A stretch of 64,000 bases of DNA from Phocoena phocoena. Lineage: Eukaryota > Chordata > Mammalia > Artiodactyla > Phocoenidae. Within the stretch, counting starts at the first letter, position 1, and each line of letters begins with the position of its first letter. A program made the translations under genes and the position numbers. Of this stretch, positions 33,656 through 45,267 are shown piece after piece. Where the stretch lies: contig NC_089235.1 of assembly GCF_963924675.1 (NCBI RefSeq), positions 63,980,220 to 64,044,219 on the forward strand, written 5' to 3'. The notes beneath the pieces are model-generated. The model did not search any database. It had not been told where the DNA came from and saw only the letters and a list, made by a program, of their open reading frames with translations.

Positions 33656-35000
33656 CAGTAACAGCTGGAATTCATATTCCCTATCACAGCATGATATTAC
33701 AGTAACCTTTTTAGCTCTGAATTACAGTGGATTTTTACATTTAACCAAATAGATCTGGGAATGCTGACATCCTACTATGGAAATTTAGGAGTCTAACAAA
33801 GAGACTCTAACATGTGATATAAAATTACTGGCAAGAAGTTATATAAAATCAGATAGATTCAAATTTTATCTTTGACACTGTGTGTTTCCTTGGGAAAGTT
33901 ACGTAAAATCTGTAACCCCAGGCTTACTTAAGTGTAAAATAGAGGTAAAAATGGTACCTACATTATAAGGAGGTCATTATGAAGAATAAATATGATAATG
34001 ATGTAATAAAGTACTTAATGCAATGCCGGCCAAAAACAAACAATAAATTTTGGTTAATATTATCATCACTGATATTTATGCCATGCCTCCTTTCTTTTAA
34101 ATATGTCTTAAGGTAATGCTGCAGTTGGTATAATTTGATAGTCATTATTATACTTTGTAGATTCACAGATATAAGAGTGCTTAGAAGAACTTAGGGACCT
34201 GTGGTGTGGATTCTGTGTAGAATCCTAGGGTTCGTGTAGGTAACAGATGTACAATGTTGAGTAGATTAGAAGATGATAAGAAGGAGGTCTGGCTTTAGTT
34301 CCCACAGTCAGTTTACAAATACTGGTATTTAATGTAATTCAACTGATAAATATTTAAACAGTCAATTTATAAATACTGGTATTTAATATAATTCAGTTGA
34401 TGAATATTGGTATTTGACATGATTTGGTATTTAACATCCTTTGTGTGTTGTGTGTGTGTGTTGGGGGGGGTGGAATATTTAGGCAGCAAACAGAATTTGG
34501 AAACCATTGCCCTGAGTTATCAGTAAACATTTTTATCTTCTGCTAAACATAACAGTGGACTATGTTAATATTTAACAGTAAAATGTGAATTTTTTTTAGT
34601 TCAGCCACACACTACAAATATGTTAAACTGAACAACATAAGGATAGTCTTACAATACTAGAGAGAATGTTAAACTCTCACTTACACCTTTATTTCTCAGT
34701 TTTGATAGTGACTTTGTGTGTTGAAAGGGGACTGAAATAGCCCTTTAGAATAATTGATTATAAGTCACCAGGGACTATGCAAACTTGCACTTTGGGTCAG
34801 GGATTGTCTTACAAAGATATGGCAACTATTAAGATAAGGAGTTCCCTCTAACTCTATACGTGGAGTTGGCGCAATAAAAATCCCTTAAATAAATGAATGA
34901 AGGAATTAATTTATTAGTTAATGACTTAATTAACTTGAACTTAATTTGTCATGACACTTTTCTTCAGTTTCAATTCTGAAAAAAACCCTTTATTTTTTTA
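33656..35000. other. Intergenic DNA with a MIR and a tandem duplication
   Basis: A plus-strand MIR is likely at 33860-34075 ('ccttgggaaagttacgtaaa', 'gtacctacattataaggagg'). A 54-bp tandem duplication lies at 34304-34411 and a TG/G-rich tract at 34442-34470. No gene is visible. Confidence 0.6.
34304..34411. repeat. 54-bp tandem duplication
   Basis: Units 34304-34357 and 34358-34411 share 'acagtca.tttа'-like starts and 'aatactggtatttaat' blocks, and are roughly 85% alike by eye. A third partial echo of 'tggtattt' follows. Confidence 0.8.
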
Positions 35001-36099
35001 CATTAAATTTCAAAATAGTGAATTTTGTCAAATGTGGACAAGTTTCTTCCTTGTCTAAATCAGCAGATTTTAGAAACATTTTTTTTCTATCAGCAGCCCC
35101 TAGATATACCCACTGTGTATAACTGCCAAGCAGACTTGGGAGGCCACAGCAGAACAGGGTTGGAGAAATGAGAACATCACGGGGAGGAGAAGTCATTACC
35201 AAGGCGTGAGCACATGCTGTTCCCCACCACACTGAGTGAACCAGTCCACAGAGCACACCCTGGGACCTCCCACCGTAGATACATTTCTGGCTTCATCTGG
35301 GAGAAGCAACAAGTTGACAGTCTCTGCTTCCTCATGGCAGCCAGAGACTTGCTGAAAACTGATATCATTTGGGCCTGTCTCCCTGCAAGACAAAAAGCAT
35401 AACATCCCAAAGAGCGAAACATGTTCTCCCCACTATGTTAGGGGGAGAGTGGGGAGAGCTCTGCCTGCTTGGAACAGCCAACTCTTTAACGGGAAGGCAG
35501 CAGAGTTTTGCAAGGCAATGGAGCTGGGGGAATGCTCTGAAAAACCACACCTCTGCCTTTTGGCACTGGACAGCCACTGAAAATCATTCTTTGGGGACTG
35601 GTTTTTGGAAAACTTTTATAGTCATGATGAAAGCACACATTCTAACAGAAGGTCTGTCGCAGGACTAGAGCTTAGAAAGTAAATGGCAAGAGGACATTCT
35701 TAATGAAAAGCCAGTGTTCTCAGGAGACAGCAGCCAACTTGGATGGCTACGTTAGGAATATTGACACTGCCATGATGGAGTTTGCAGTAGAGTAGGGTGG
35801 TAAAATGCACAGAAATATAACCTTGGTAGAAATTAGTACATGCTAAAAAAGAAAGGTACAGATAAATTGCTCATGGGAATAAGGAATGAAAGAGCGATTA
35901 CTTCCGTTGAAAAAAATTACCAAAAGCTTTATAGAAGAGATACGACCTATAAACAGTACTCAGTAAAGCATAAAGATGATGTGCTTAAAAAAAACCTAGA
36001 AGAATAAGTTTGAAGCGTTCCCATCTCAGGGAAACAATTGTGTGTCGTGTTATTTTACCTTTATTGAATTAAAAGTAATTAGAATCCCTTCAGCTAAAG
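35001..36099. other. Intergenic DNA, frame-rich but no gene supported
   Basis: The 35090-35660 part is richer in GC and holds several overlapping 60-99 residue frames on both strands. None shows a known motif, and similar lengths in competing frames argue against coding. No repeat was recognised either, so it may be single-copy DNA. Confidence 0.45.
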
Positions 36100-36190
36100 C
36101 ATCCTATTGGAATTTTAAATGGGATTATATTACATTTATAAATTAAGTTGGAGAGAATGGATATCTTAAAAATATTTGGTCTTAGTCTAC
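36100..36190 (-). mobile_element. Small old L1 ORF2 fragment
   Basis: A phrase set like 'attggaattttaaatgggat' and 'ggatatcttaaaaatatttg' matches antisense L1M ORF2. Very short and diverged. Confidence 0.4.
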
Positions 36191-38660
36191 AGGCTTATCT
36201 CACTGAATTAACCCCATTTTCTCTAATTTGCCTGAGAGGAGAGTATTGAACTTTCACTTTCTTGTATAATATCCATTTTCCATTGTTCCATCATGAAGTT
36301 TGTTTTGTCTTGGTAAGTGTTTGGATTTCTTGTCATTAAAATATTATTGGGATCTGAGTATGGGATAAGGTCGTAGAATGACCCTGTCCAAAAATAATGC
36401 CTGCCTCTGTGCTAAGTGTAATAAAGACAATATTACTTCAAGACAGAAAATGTATTTTCCAGTGAGATTCACTCTTGTTGTGTGTTTTCCTAACCTTTGC
36501 CACATTCATCTTTCTATACACACTATGCCTTCTAAAGTCTGAAAACAGAAAGCTAAGACTCCCTGATTTAGAGTGGATTAAAGGGATAAATTTGGGGTGA
36601 GAAATGTATTTCTCTACCCACCTCACAGGGGCACAACCTTTGAGGCTGGCCATTTCTGTGGGAAATGGTGATTACAGTCAGTTTTTGAATTTCAACTGAA
36701 ATATACTTAAGAGAAAATTGTTTTTCTCTGAACAAATAAACTACGACTAAATTTAGAAACCAACACCAAAGCATTATGGTTTCATGAAAAAAGAGTAAAT
36801 GGGTCATCTCCATATTGCTGAAGTATTGAATTAACATAAAATATTTTTTATAGGAGATTATTAATTGTTTGTAAACGCTTTAAGAAAAAATGCACAGATA
36901 TGTATGGTTTTGGATTCCATTTGAGGGGTTTTACTGAGACCTTGATGTCTATTGTTGAACCAAGGGTTGGAGGATGCTAAGTCAGGAAACCATGATCTGT
37001 ATTGTTTAAGATGACCTTTAAAAGTGTAAGAGGCAGGTACAAATGGTGGAATTAAGCCCAACCTGGTATGAGATGATCATAGCATCTGATGAAAATTGGA
37101 GAGGGTCTGGAGATGAACAGGATCCATGACGAAGGACTCAGAGATAATGATGTCCCAAACTTCGCCTCAAAAAGAAAGAAAAAAATAAAAGTATTTAAAC
37201 AAGTTATTTAAGCCATATTTATATGCTTTGAAAATGTACACTTATAAAACAGGGAGAAATTTTGTCAGACTATTTATATCATGTGTTGAAAACCTGGAGA
37301 ATCAAATACCAATGCTAATTTTAACTGAAAATAATTTAAAAATTATTTTACAAATTCAACAATACTCTTCATTATATTCATCGTCATATTTTGCTCAATG
37401 GCAGGAAGCTGGCCCCAATGTATAGCGCTGCTTTAAAAGAATTTGATGTGCATTATTATCAATTTTGGTAACATATAAAAATTCATTTGTTTTATTTAAA
37501 GATTTCAAATCAGCTTTCATCATTGCTGTTAGAGTCAATGCTGTACCTTTAAGTGACAATGGCTACATGCCTTGTTGATAAATGACAGGGGAAATTGTTG
37601 GGCCAGAAAATAAAGCTTCCAAGAGCAAACAAGGTTGGAAGAGAGATTTGGCTGAAAGCTATAGTTTCTTATATGGAGTAAGACAAACGCTCAGAGAAAC
37701 ACTTTCAAGTCCTGCTCTCACACTCCTAGGGTCAGAGGAAACTTATTGGAAGCATTTTCTTGGTGTGCAGGCCAATTTTCTTCACATTCTGTCAACCTGC
37801 TCCAGCACAGTTACGTGATTAGAAAAGTTTTAGGCTGAAAACCTAGTAATCTTGATAATGCGGAGCCCTGGTATTTCTGTCCTGAAAAAATAATGGAGGT
37901 GCTAGAGGAACAGCCATCTAAATCCAATGAAAGAAGCTAAGCTTTTACCCAAAACTTTGATCAGAAAAATCAATGGAGTAAAATTAATGCTGGCTCTCAC
38001 TTAGAGCCAATGCCTAATTTGCACAAGCATAGGGCCAATATGAAAAAATCCAAAGCAATGACTAGCACCAGAGTCAGATCCAGGTTTTGGGGGGCCTGAA
38101 ACTTACATAAATTGTGAGCCCCCCTTTTAGAAAACTAATTTTAAAAAACACAATTTGCAAAATTTACAGGCACAACCAAGTATGCAGTGCTATGTTTCCT
38201 ACAAGAATCTTCGAAAGAGCCCATGTAAGTTACAGGCCCAAAGCTTAAGCTTCTTTGCCTTCGCAGATAGCTACCTCTGAGATACCTACATAATGGAGAA
38301 AGAAATACTTGATTTGAATATCTATTTCATACAACTGTTACAGAGATCGTATATGATAATATATCGCCAAGAGTATAATTAGCACGCATTTGAAAAAATT
38401 TTCATTTCTTTCCCCACCCTTCCTTTGCTATTTTATATAGATATCAACAATTGATATTAAAAGATAACAAAATGTTAAGAGAACTCTTTGAGATAGTTCT
38501 ATAGAGGAAAATTCCATAACTTTTTAATATATCTGAAATAGCAGGTACTTTGATATTGTTATTTTAAAGCAAGCAACCTCTAGCAGGCTGGAGACTTCAA
38601 CATGTTTTTTTAAAAGCACTTAGATATCAATCAATTAATTAATTAATGGCTACTATTGCA
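36191..38660. other. Intergenic DNA, nothing firmly recognised
   Basis: About 2.5 kb, AT-rich, with no credible coding frame. A segment at 38075-38135 ('ggggggcctgaaacttacat', 'gtgagccccccttttagaa') resembles an old repeat I cannot name. A short (AATT)n run lies near 38626-38645. Confidence 0.45.
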
Positions 38661-41390
38661 GACTTGGTTCCTGGCGAAGTAGACCCTGAGATGGAAACTA
38701 GCCTGCAGGAAGTTTATAAGGGAGTACTGGTAGGACTAAATCTAAGAAAGGGAAAGTAGCCTAATTGGGCAGAGGAAGAAGTTGGGTAATGATTCAATCA
38801 CACTGGACCTCAGCCAAGCCCACAGGAGCTCTGAAGATGGAATAGTTATTGCCAGTCCTCCTGCATTGGAGTGAAGGAGCAGTGTTTGATATCCCTACAT
38901 CAAGCCATCATGATATGTAAGTTGCCTCTGGGAAGTAGATGTGCTCTTCATAAGGTGGCTGTTTTTAAACCAGGCAACTTCCAGGGAGAATGAATAGGTT
39001 AGGGCTGTCATTCAGCTGTGCTCCCAGGATCTGGGGAATGGGTCTTTTAATCATGCAGCTGGATCTGGGAAAGGTGGCAGAGTCCACTATAGGCTACTCT
39101 CTGCAGCATCTAGATCCCCCTCTTTAAACAAGTTCCAGAGCAGCTCCTCCAGGACACTGGCTGGTCTCCTGATGGAGGAAACATATCAAAACAAGTTTAG
39201 CAGGGCCAACTACAGGTCTCCTCTCCCAATAGCCTTCCTTGTCCAATTGAAGCTGGCATCACGCTGCTCATTATCTCCTTCTTCTCCCATCAGTTCTAGA
39301 TACATCTTCCCCTTAGCTAGCCCCTCTACAGATCTAGGTGGCTTACCTAGTTGTGTGACGTAGAACCTTATTCCTGAAGGGTGTGAGCCTGGCCACCATG
39401 CTATTTTCAGGCTGTAAATACTGTACCCCTTCACTTGTAATAAAAATTGGCCAGAGATATAATGAGAGACACCGATATGGATCACTTCTATGCCAAACAT
39501 ATTCCTCCTTGCTAGGATGGTGACTGTTCTTCTCATGTGCTATTCACTAAAGGTAAGGAGCCCAAAAACTCAGGCAGCAGCTATGGCTTAAATTTTAGTA
39601 GGACTTTTGCTGTTTTACCTAGTATAAACACTCTTCCTTCAGGAACCAAGACCTCTAGGCCCGGAAAGTGTAGCGAGCCCACGTTTGTGGGTATAGAAAT
39701 CACAAATTATTCCTTAAGCAAATAATTGAAATAGTGTTAAATGGGTCCACTTCCCACTATCCTACTTCCACACCTTGGTTCCTAGACCTATGCATTCCTT
39801 TTGTTGGGGGCACAGTATCATGTAAAGTTAACGTACATATCAACCCAGGAGGATGGTTCCCGTTCCTCACGAGACTTTATCCCTGGTGCTCATCTGTGGC
39901 TTCAACAGGGCATTCCATCATTCTATCAGATCAAAAACTTACAGGCAGTGCAACAGATGGTACGAACACTGGATTCCATTGTCAAGTGCTCATTACCTCT
40001 CCTTTTTGGTGTAAAATGGATTTCATGGTCTGTTACAGTAGTCTGTGGGATCCTATGTTAGTGGTTCAAATACTCTGCAAGTCCTGAAATAATATTAGTT
40101 GAGGCTCTGAGGGTAGCAAAAGTAAACTAACGGTACTAAAGGCAACCTTGTACCTATTCCGGTCAATGGAATGAGTCACTGCTCCTTCCGTAGTGGAAGA
40201 AACCCAATGTAGTCAACTTGCCCTCAAACGGGGGATTAGTTTCTTGAAGGAATGATGCAATGTTGGAGAATGCTGAATCGGTCCCTGCTGCTGACTGGTT
40301 GGACACTTGTCAGAGACAATAGCTAGATCAACATTTTGTGAATGGGAGCTCATGTTGGGGCCACATGCATAACCTCTGTCTATGCCCCAATAGTTCCTCC
40401 TTCCATATGCTCGTTGTGTCAGCACTAGAGTGGCCAATGACACAGGACGGCAGCTTGAGTCATCAGCAGGCTCCATCATTATATCTACTTGGTTGTTTCT
40501 GTTTAAAAGTACTTGCTCTCTGGTGGCTTAACTTGTGGTACAAAGATCTCCACACCTGTGACTACTCCCATGGATAACATCCAAATGCCTCTACTTCAGG
40601 CCTCCTTTTCTCTGGTCTTCCAATTTTTCTCCTTCTAAGCCCCTGACAAACTGGTCAAGATATCTGCCATTCCTCATGAGCTTACATATATATACTAACT
40701 ATGTGTTCCGTTCCTATAAACCTAGTTTAATCTTCTCCATATCCTCTGATGAACTCGGACATCCTATAGCTCCTTAATTTATATGTCTTCCACCAAAGTC
40801 ACACTGCTTATGGTGACTAATTAAAACTGCTATGTCTAGATTCTATACTCCTAGGACAGAATCTAATTAATTTAATTTATCCTGAGGAAACTGAACTCAA
40901 ATTTTTTTAACCCAGCCTTCACAAATTTACACGCAACCATTAATGGCTGTCCTCGTGGAGGATCCTTAGACTACTGACTAAATGAACAGAAGTTCATCAG
41001 CATGCCCTCTTAACAATGTCATAGGTATAATTTTTTTGTAATATTTAGCATGGATAGGAGGGCAATTGTTTTTAACACAGATATGCTAAGTTACCGTCAT
41101 CAGAAAAAAGCACTACATTTGTTCTCTGGGCAGCTCTGGGCAGCAGAAACACTTGCTCTTGCCTTATTAATACTGCTGCACAGAAGTGGTTTCTCTCTTC
41201 TAACTGGAAGAAGATTGAAAGAGTTCTCGACGGAACTCACAGGCTGCCGAGATAAACTTCAACACTCTTTCTCTTCTGTCGGTCTGTGTCAGCTATTGAG
41301 AGAGGGGGAATTCCCTCTGGCTAGCAACTACCCTTTAATATCGAAATCACTGAGATACTTTGCTTAGATTATGTGTTGATACCTGGTCCA
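38661..41390 (-). mobile_element. ERVL-like endogenous retrovirus internal remnant
   Basis: Minus-strand sequence resembling the internal pol region of an ERVL-class endogenous retrovirus. The clearest part is the frame at 40213-40479, which looks like the degraded N-terminal zinc-binding region of integrase. It keeps 'DLAIVSDKCP' and 'SQQQGP', but one cysteine of the usual HHCC set is serine. Flanking DNA at 39210-40100 has further family-like phrases ('gttgtgtgacgtagaacctt' and 'cattccatcattctatcag' on the plus strand). Stops and frameshifts are everywhere, and no flanking LTR was recognised. It is a dead fossil. Left and right limits are approximate. Confidence 0.55.
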
Positions 41391-41537
41391 ATTAGCAACA
41401 GCCACTTATAGACAGCAACTCATTTGGATGGCCGTGCTTCTGTGAGTACAGGAAGAGTCAGTTCTCATAAAAGTGGGACATGGATAAGGAAGACAACCAA
41501 GAAAGTATGTCTGCTGCATATGCAGAATTTACACTGC

Positions 41538-41748
41538 AGAGCTTCCCTGGTGGCGCAGTGGTTGAGAGTCCGCCTGCTGATACAAGGGACACGGGTTCGT
41601 GCCCCGGTCCGGGAAGATCCCACATGCCGCGGAGCGGCTGGGCCCGTGAGCCATGGCCGCTGAGCCTGCGCACCCGGAGCCTGTGCTCCACGACGGGAGA
41701 GGCCACAACAGAGAGAGGCCCATGTACCGCAAAAAAACCAAAAAACAA
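41538..41748 (+). mobile_element. CHR-1-type SINE
   Basis: Sense CHR-1: 'gcttccctggtggcgcagtg', 'gatcccacatgccgcggagc', and a tail of A with C interruptions. It is flanked by a perfect 12-bp duplication, 'aatttacactgc', at 41526-41537 and 41749-41760. CpG-rich and well preserved. Confidence 0.96.
41551..41604 (+). promoter_or_regulatory. tRNA-like Pol III A and B boxes in the SINE
   Basis: The A box TGGCGCAGTGG (41551-41561) fits TRGYNNARNNG. The B box GGTTCGTGCCC (41594-41604) fits GGTTCGANTCC except for one or two bases. This internal promoter comes from the parental tRNA. The same pair is present in the other sense and antisense CHR-1 copies. Activity at this locus is not implied. Confidence 0.75.
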
Positions 41749-41760
41749 AATTTACACTGC

Positions 41761-42676
41761 CATAAATATGACACTAAATCATAGTTATTTCATGTATTGG
41801 GAAAAACCCTAGCAGAAATGTTAAGCTGTTAAAGTCAATAGCATATAAAATATTGGATCCAAATGGCAATTGACCTCTGCTAGACTAGACATGTCTGCCA
41901 GAGAGCTCCAAAAAGTTGGCTCAGAATGATGTAACTTTCCCAAGTATTGAAATCCTTTAAGCTTACTAAATTCATATTTATAAAACCACAGAAGTATTTA
42001 TTTCAGACTGAAGTGTTTTACCTTTCAATCACATGTATATTGTTCAATTGTTCACAATGTTCAGTATTCATTTATGAGTATCCACTAAATTCTAGCTTCT
42101 GTGCTGGGAAAGAGAGGATACAGCAGTAAAGTATCATTTTCCCACATCCACAGGGCAAACATTATGGTGATGGCTACCACCACGTATTGGCAGGGATTTG
42201 GGAAGACAAGTAATCTCTTGCCCTGCTGGTAGCAGTGTAAATTTTAGCAGTCGAATTGGTGATCAATCTTGCAACATTTAGTGTAAATCAATATTCATAA
42301 GCCCCGAAGCCCAGTGTTAAACTCCTAAATCAAAAACAAATCTTTTAAGGGAAATGGACAAACATGTTCACCATGGCATTAGTTATACTGTGAGGATTTG
42401 TAGGCAAACTAGGATTGTGTTAGTAGGCAAATGTGCAGTGGTTAGAGATACCAGAGGTACCTAAAGTAATAAATATAAAAAATATAATTCTGAGTGGAAA
42501 ATAAGTGAGAAATGTATATCATAATACTCTTCCTGCATATCAAAAGCTATATAGATATGAAATACCAAAATTATTATTTATGTATATGTACATATATTAT
42601 ATATTATGTATATAATTTGAGTAGTTATTTCTTACGAAGAAATGGGACTAAGGATTAGGGACAAAGTAGGAAAATC
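41761..42676. other. Intergenic DNA with old LINE-like traces
   Basis: No gene. Near 42180-42560 there are faint traces of old L1 3' ORF2 ('ccctgctggtagcagtgtaa', 'acatgttcaccatggcatta'), too diverged to delimit. 42540-42620 is an AT-rich low-complexity stretch. Confidence 0.4.
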
Positions 42677-42689
42677 AAAGAAAGCCAAT

Positions 42690-42906
42690 GGGCTTCCCTG
42701 GTGGCGCAGTGGTTGAGAGTCCGCCTGCTGATGCAGGGGACGCGGGTTCGTGCCCCGGTTTGGGAAGGTCCCACATGCCGCGGAGCGGCTGGGCCCGTGA
42801 GCCATGGCTGCTGAGCCTGCGCGTCCACAGCCTGTGCTCCGCAACGGGAGAGGCCACAGCAGTGAGAGGCCCGCGTACAGCAAAAAAATAAATAAAATAA
42901 ATAAAA
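42690..42906 (+). mobile_element. CHR-1-type SINE, well preserved
   Basis: Sense CHR-1 with many intact CpGs, ending in an A-rich (AAAT)n tail. It is flanked by a perfect 12-bp duplication, 'aaagaaagccaa' (42677-42688 and 42907-42918). Open frames in all readings across it are a SINE artefact. Confidence 0.96.
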
Positions 42907-42918
42907 AAAGAAAGCCAA

Positions 42919-44019
42919 AGTAAAAGAGAACAGTGTGTCCTTGTACAGACCAAAAATACCAGAAGCATAGTTGATTTTTCTATGCACCTGTGTACATTTC
43001 CGCCTTCCATACACACACACCAAAGACATTTTTTAAAGTGAGAAAAGTAGCATAACCATGACCTTCCCAGAATTTTCTTTGTAGCAAAGTAATTTCATTG
43101 ACTCTGGGGATTGGAAGAATAATATTACACTGCCAATATAATGGTTACCTTGCCCATTCTGCCTGGAATCCTCCTGAAATATATTAGTAGAAAATCCAAA
43201 ACTAGAAGAATTGGGTATATCAGCCAGTCCTCCCTTGATACCCTTTTTTCTTTGGTGGAGTGAGAGATACTGTTTCTTTCAAAGTTCTCTTCAGCATTTC
43301 TCTTGGTGTCCTTTCTTTTTTTTCTTCCAGCCCCCTTCCTCAAACACTCCTTGGGTGGTGGTGTTCTTGCCTCTCAGGTAAGGATCTTAGATAAATGTGT
43401 TACTCATTGCTCCAGGAGCACTTGGATTGACATGTTTGGAAGTAACCTAATTTATTTGGTTTTGTGACAAGACAGCAGTTTTTAATGAGAAATGAATTTA
43501 AACCAGAATGATTTTGTGGACAGTTAATCCACACATAAGATGGACATATAAGATGTGTCCCTGATAAGGTGAGGAAATGGTCTCAGGCACTCTCTCCTTT
43601 GTGTCCTCATATTCCGAATATCCTCCACCATACTGTACTGCAGTGATTAGCTGACAGCCCTTCTAAGGCTTAAAGATCTGTCCAAAATGGCCTTAGTTTC
43701 AGGTTCTGATGCAGTAGAAGGGGCTTCTCATGGATTCCACACTTCTTCATGCTTCTTTCAGCTTTCGTGTTCTGACATCGTTGCTTTCAGTCTTGGTTGA
43801 GTTTCGAAGTCATACGATATGGAAATGAGGCCCCTTCACCACCGTCCATCAGAAATCATTCTCGGCTTTTCACTAGTTCAGAAACATTACTGAGAATTTC
43901 AGCATTAACAGGGCCAGATCACAGTGATAGCCTTCAACATTTTGCCGACACTCAATTTACCCTTTTGCAAAATCTAAGTTCCTGAACTATAACGTTCACA
44001 TTTTACATCCAACCACCTA
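42919..44019. other. Intergenic DNA, nothing recognised
   Basis: About 1.1 kb with no repeat or gene that I can support. Short frames at 43125 and 43797 have no domain. Confidence 0.5.
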
Positions 44020-44240
44020 AAAATCTTATCCCTTTGTTCAAATTGCTTCTTACATACCACTGACAATATGTCAACCACATTGTTTTTATCTTACAATAAA
44101 TCTAATCATTTGTTAACATGTTGGTCCTTTCATCGTACTGGGCACACCATGGTAGCAGAGCTATTTGCATATTCATCTTTGTAACCCCAAACCAAAATAA
44201 TAGGTACTCATAAATGATTTGTTGGGTTAATTAATTGATC
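44020..44240 (+). mobile_element. L2 LINE 3' end
   Basis: Plus-strand L2-like tail: 'catttgttaacatgttggtc', 'attcatctttgtaacccc', 'ataggtactcataaatgatt' and 'tgttgggttaatt'. This order matches the end of L2 elements. Confidence 0.6.
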
Positions 44241-44880
44241 AGTTAACAAAATACTGATTGCCAAAATCAAAAGGAAATCAAGAGTAGTTAAATATCTGCA
44301 ACATGAGGTATTATAACAACAGACTTCTGAAAATTTTCAATAGGCTTCTTGGCCAAATTTACTGAAGTCAAATCTGAAGAAAACAACGAATACGCAGCCA
44401 TTTGCACAGTCCCAGCCTATAATGCAATTTGTTTATAACGCACTTTGCTTATAACAGAATTTGACTCATATCGTATATTGTATATTTTCATTTGTTAATG
44501 ATTTTCAAAGCAACTAATTCCACAGGGCACACGTGTCCTCTGTACTCTAATTCTGGCTCAACCCCTTAATATTTGGTAGAATCAAATTTATTTTTCTGAG
44601 TCACCCTCTCAGTAGAGCAATGTTAAAAATAATGTTCTGTCCACTTACATCTACCCTGTATTATGCTTCCTTTGTATGGCACTCAGTTTGGAAAACAATA
44701 ATAGTTTGATTTTTATAGTGTTTCAAAGAATGTAACGTTGATATCTGCTACTTCCTTTCTATTTTTCTCATAGACCTTTGTGCTAGGGTTTAGTCTAAGT
44801 GACTTGCCTAAGCTTTCACAGCCCATCAATAGCATAAAGGGAACTTTTCTTCAAAGCATCATGTAGAATCTTCTTTCTTT
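44241..44880. other. Intergenic DNA with a 16-bp triplicate
   Basis: No gene. It contains the 16-bp tandem triplicate at 44418-44465. A probable MIR piece near 44770-44840 ('agtgacttgcctaagctttc') is antisense. Confidence 0.5.
44418..44465. repeat. Three 16-bp tandem units (TATAAyrCA...)
   Basis: Units at 44418-44433, 44434-44449 and 44450-44465 read 'tataatgcaatttgtt', 'tataacgcactttgct' and 'tataacagaatttgac'. The spacing is exactly 16. A similar TATAACG motif pattern occurs near ends of some old DNA transposons, but no transposon body is seen here. Confidence 0.8.
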
Positions 44881-44884
44881 AAAA

Positions 44885-45100
44885 AAAAATTTATTGAAAT
44901 ATAACATATAATATTGTGTAAGTGTAAGGCGTAAAATATGTTGATTTGAAATGCTTACATATTGTAATATGATATATAATATACAATGCCCACTGTAACA
45001 TCAGCTAACACCTCTATCACATCACATATGTAATTATCATTTCTTTTTTGTGGTGATTATAGTCAACAATCCTATATTATAAACTTCAAAATGGAATCCT
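44885..45100 (-). mobile_element. Old L1M 3' end
   Basis: Antisense L1M 3'UTR: 'tttattgaaatataacatat', 'gtaagtgtaaggcgtaaaat', 'catcagctaacacctctatc' and 'ttttgtggtgattatagtc'. It starts at an A-run where the L1 tail should be. Confidence 0.75.
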
Positions 45101-45221
45101 CTTCTAGCCAAGATTTCCTGAAGTAAGATTACCTAACATATCTCCATTAAGAAAATCGCGTTCCATAGGCCTTTTAGAGTGGAATGTTCAAGACAGTTTT
45201 CTTCTTTTTGACCTTGTTGGG

Positions 45222-45231
45222 GTGTGTGTGG

Positions 45232-45265
<34 letters not shown>
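45222..45265. repeat. (TG)n microsatellite
   Basis: About 44 bp of TG repeats with one GGA interruption. The interruption-free part is long enough to be length-polymorphic. Confidence 0.95.

Positions 45266-45267
<2 letters not shown>

Noticed and set aside
41551..41604. A tRNA gene in the SINE head
   Set aside because: The A and B boxes are tRNA-derived, but no cloverleaf with acceptor stem follows; it is a SINE.
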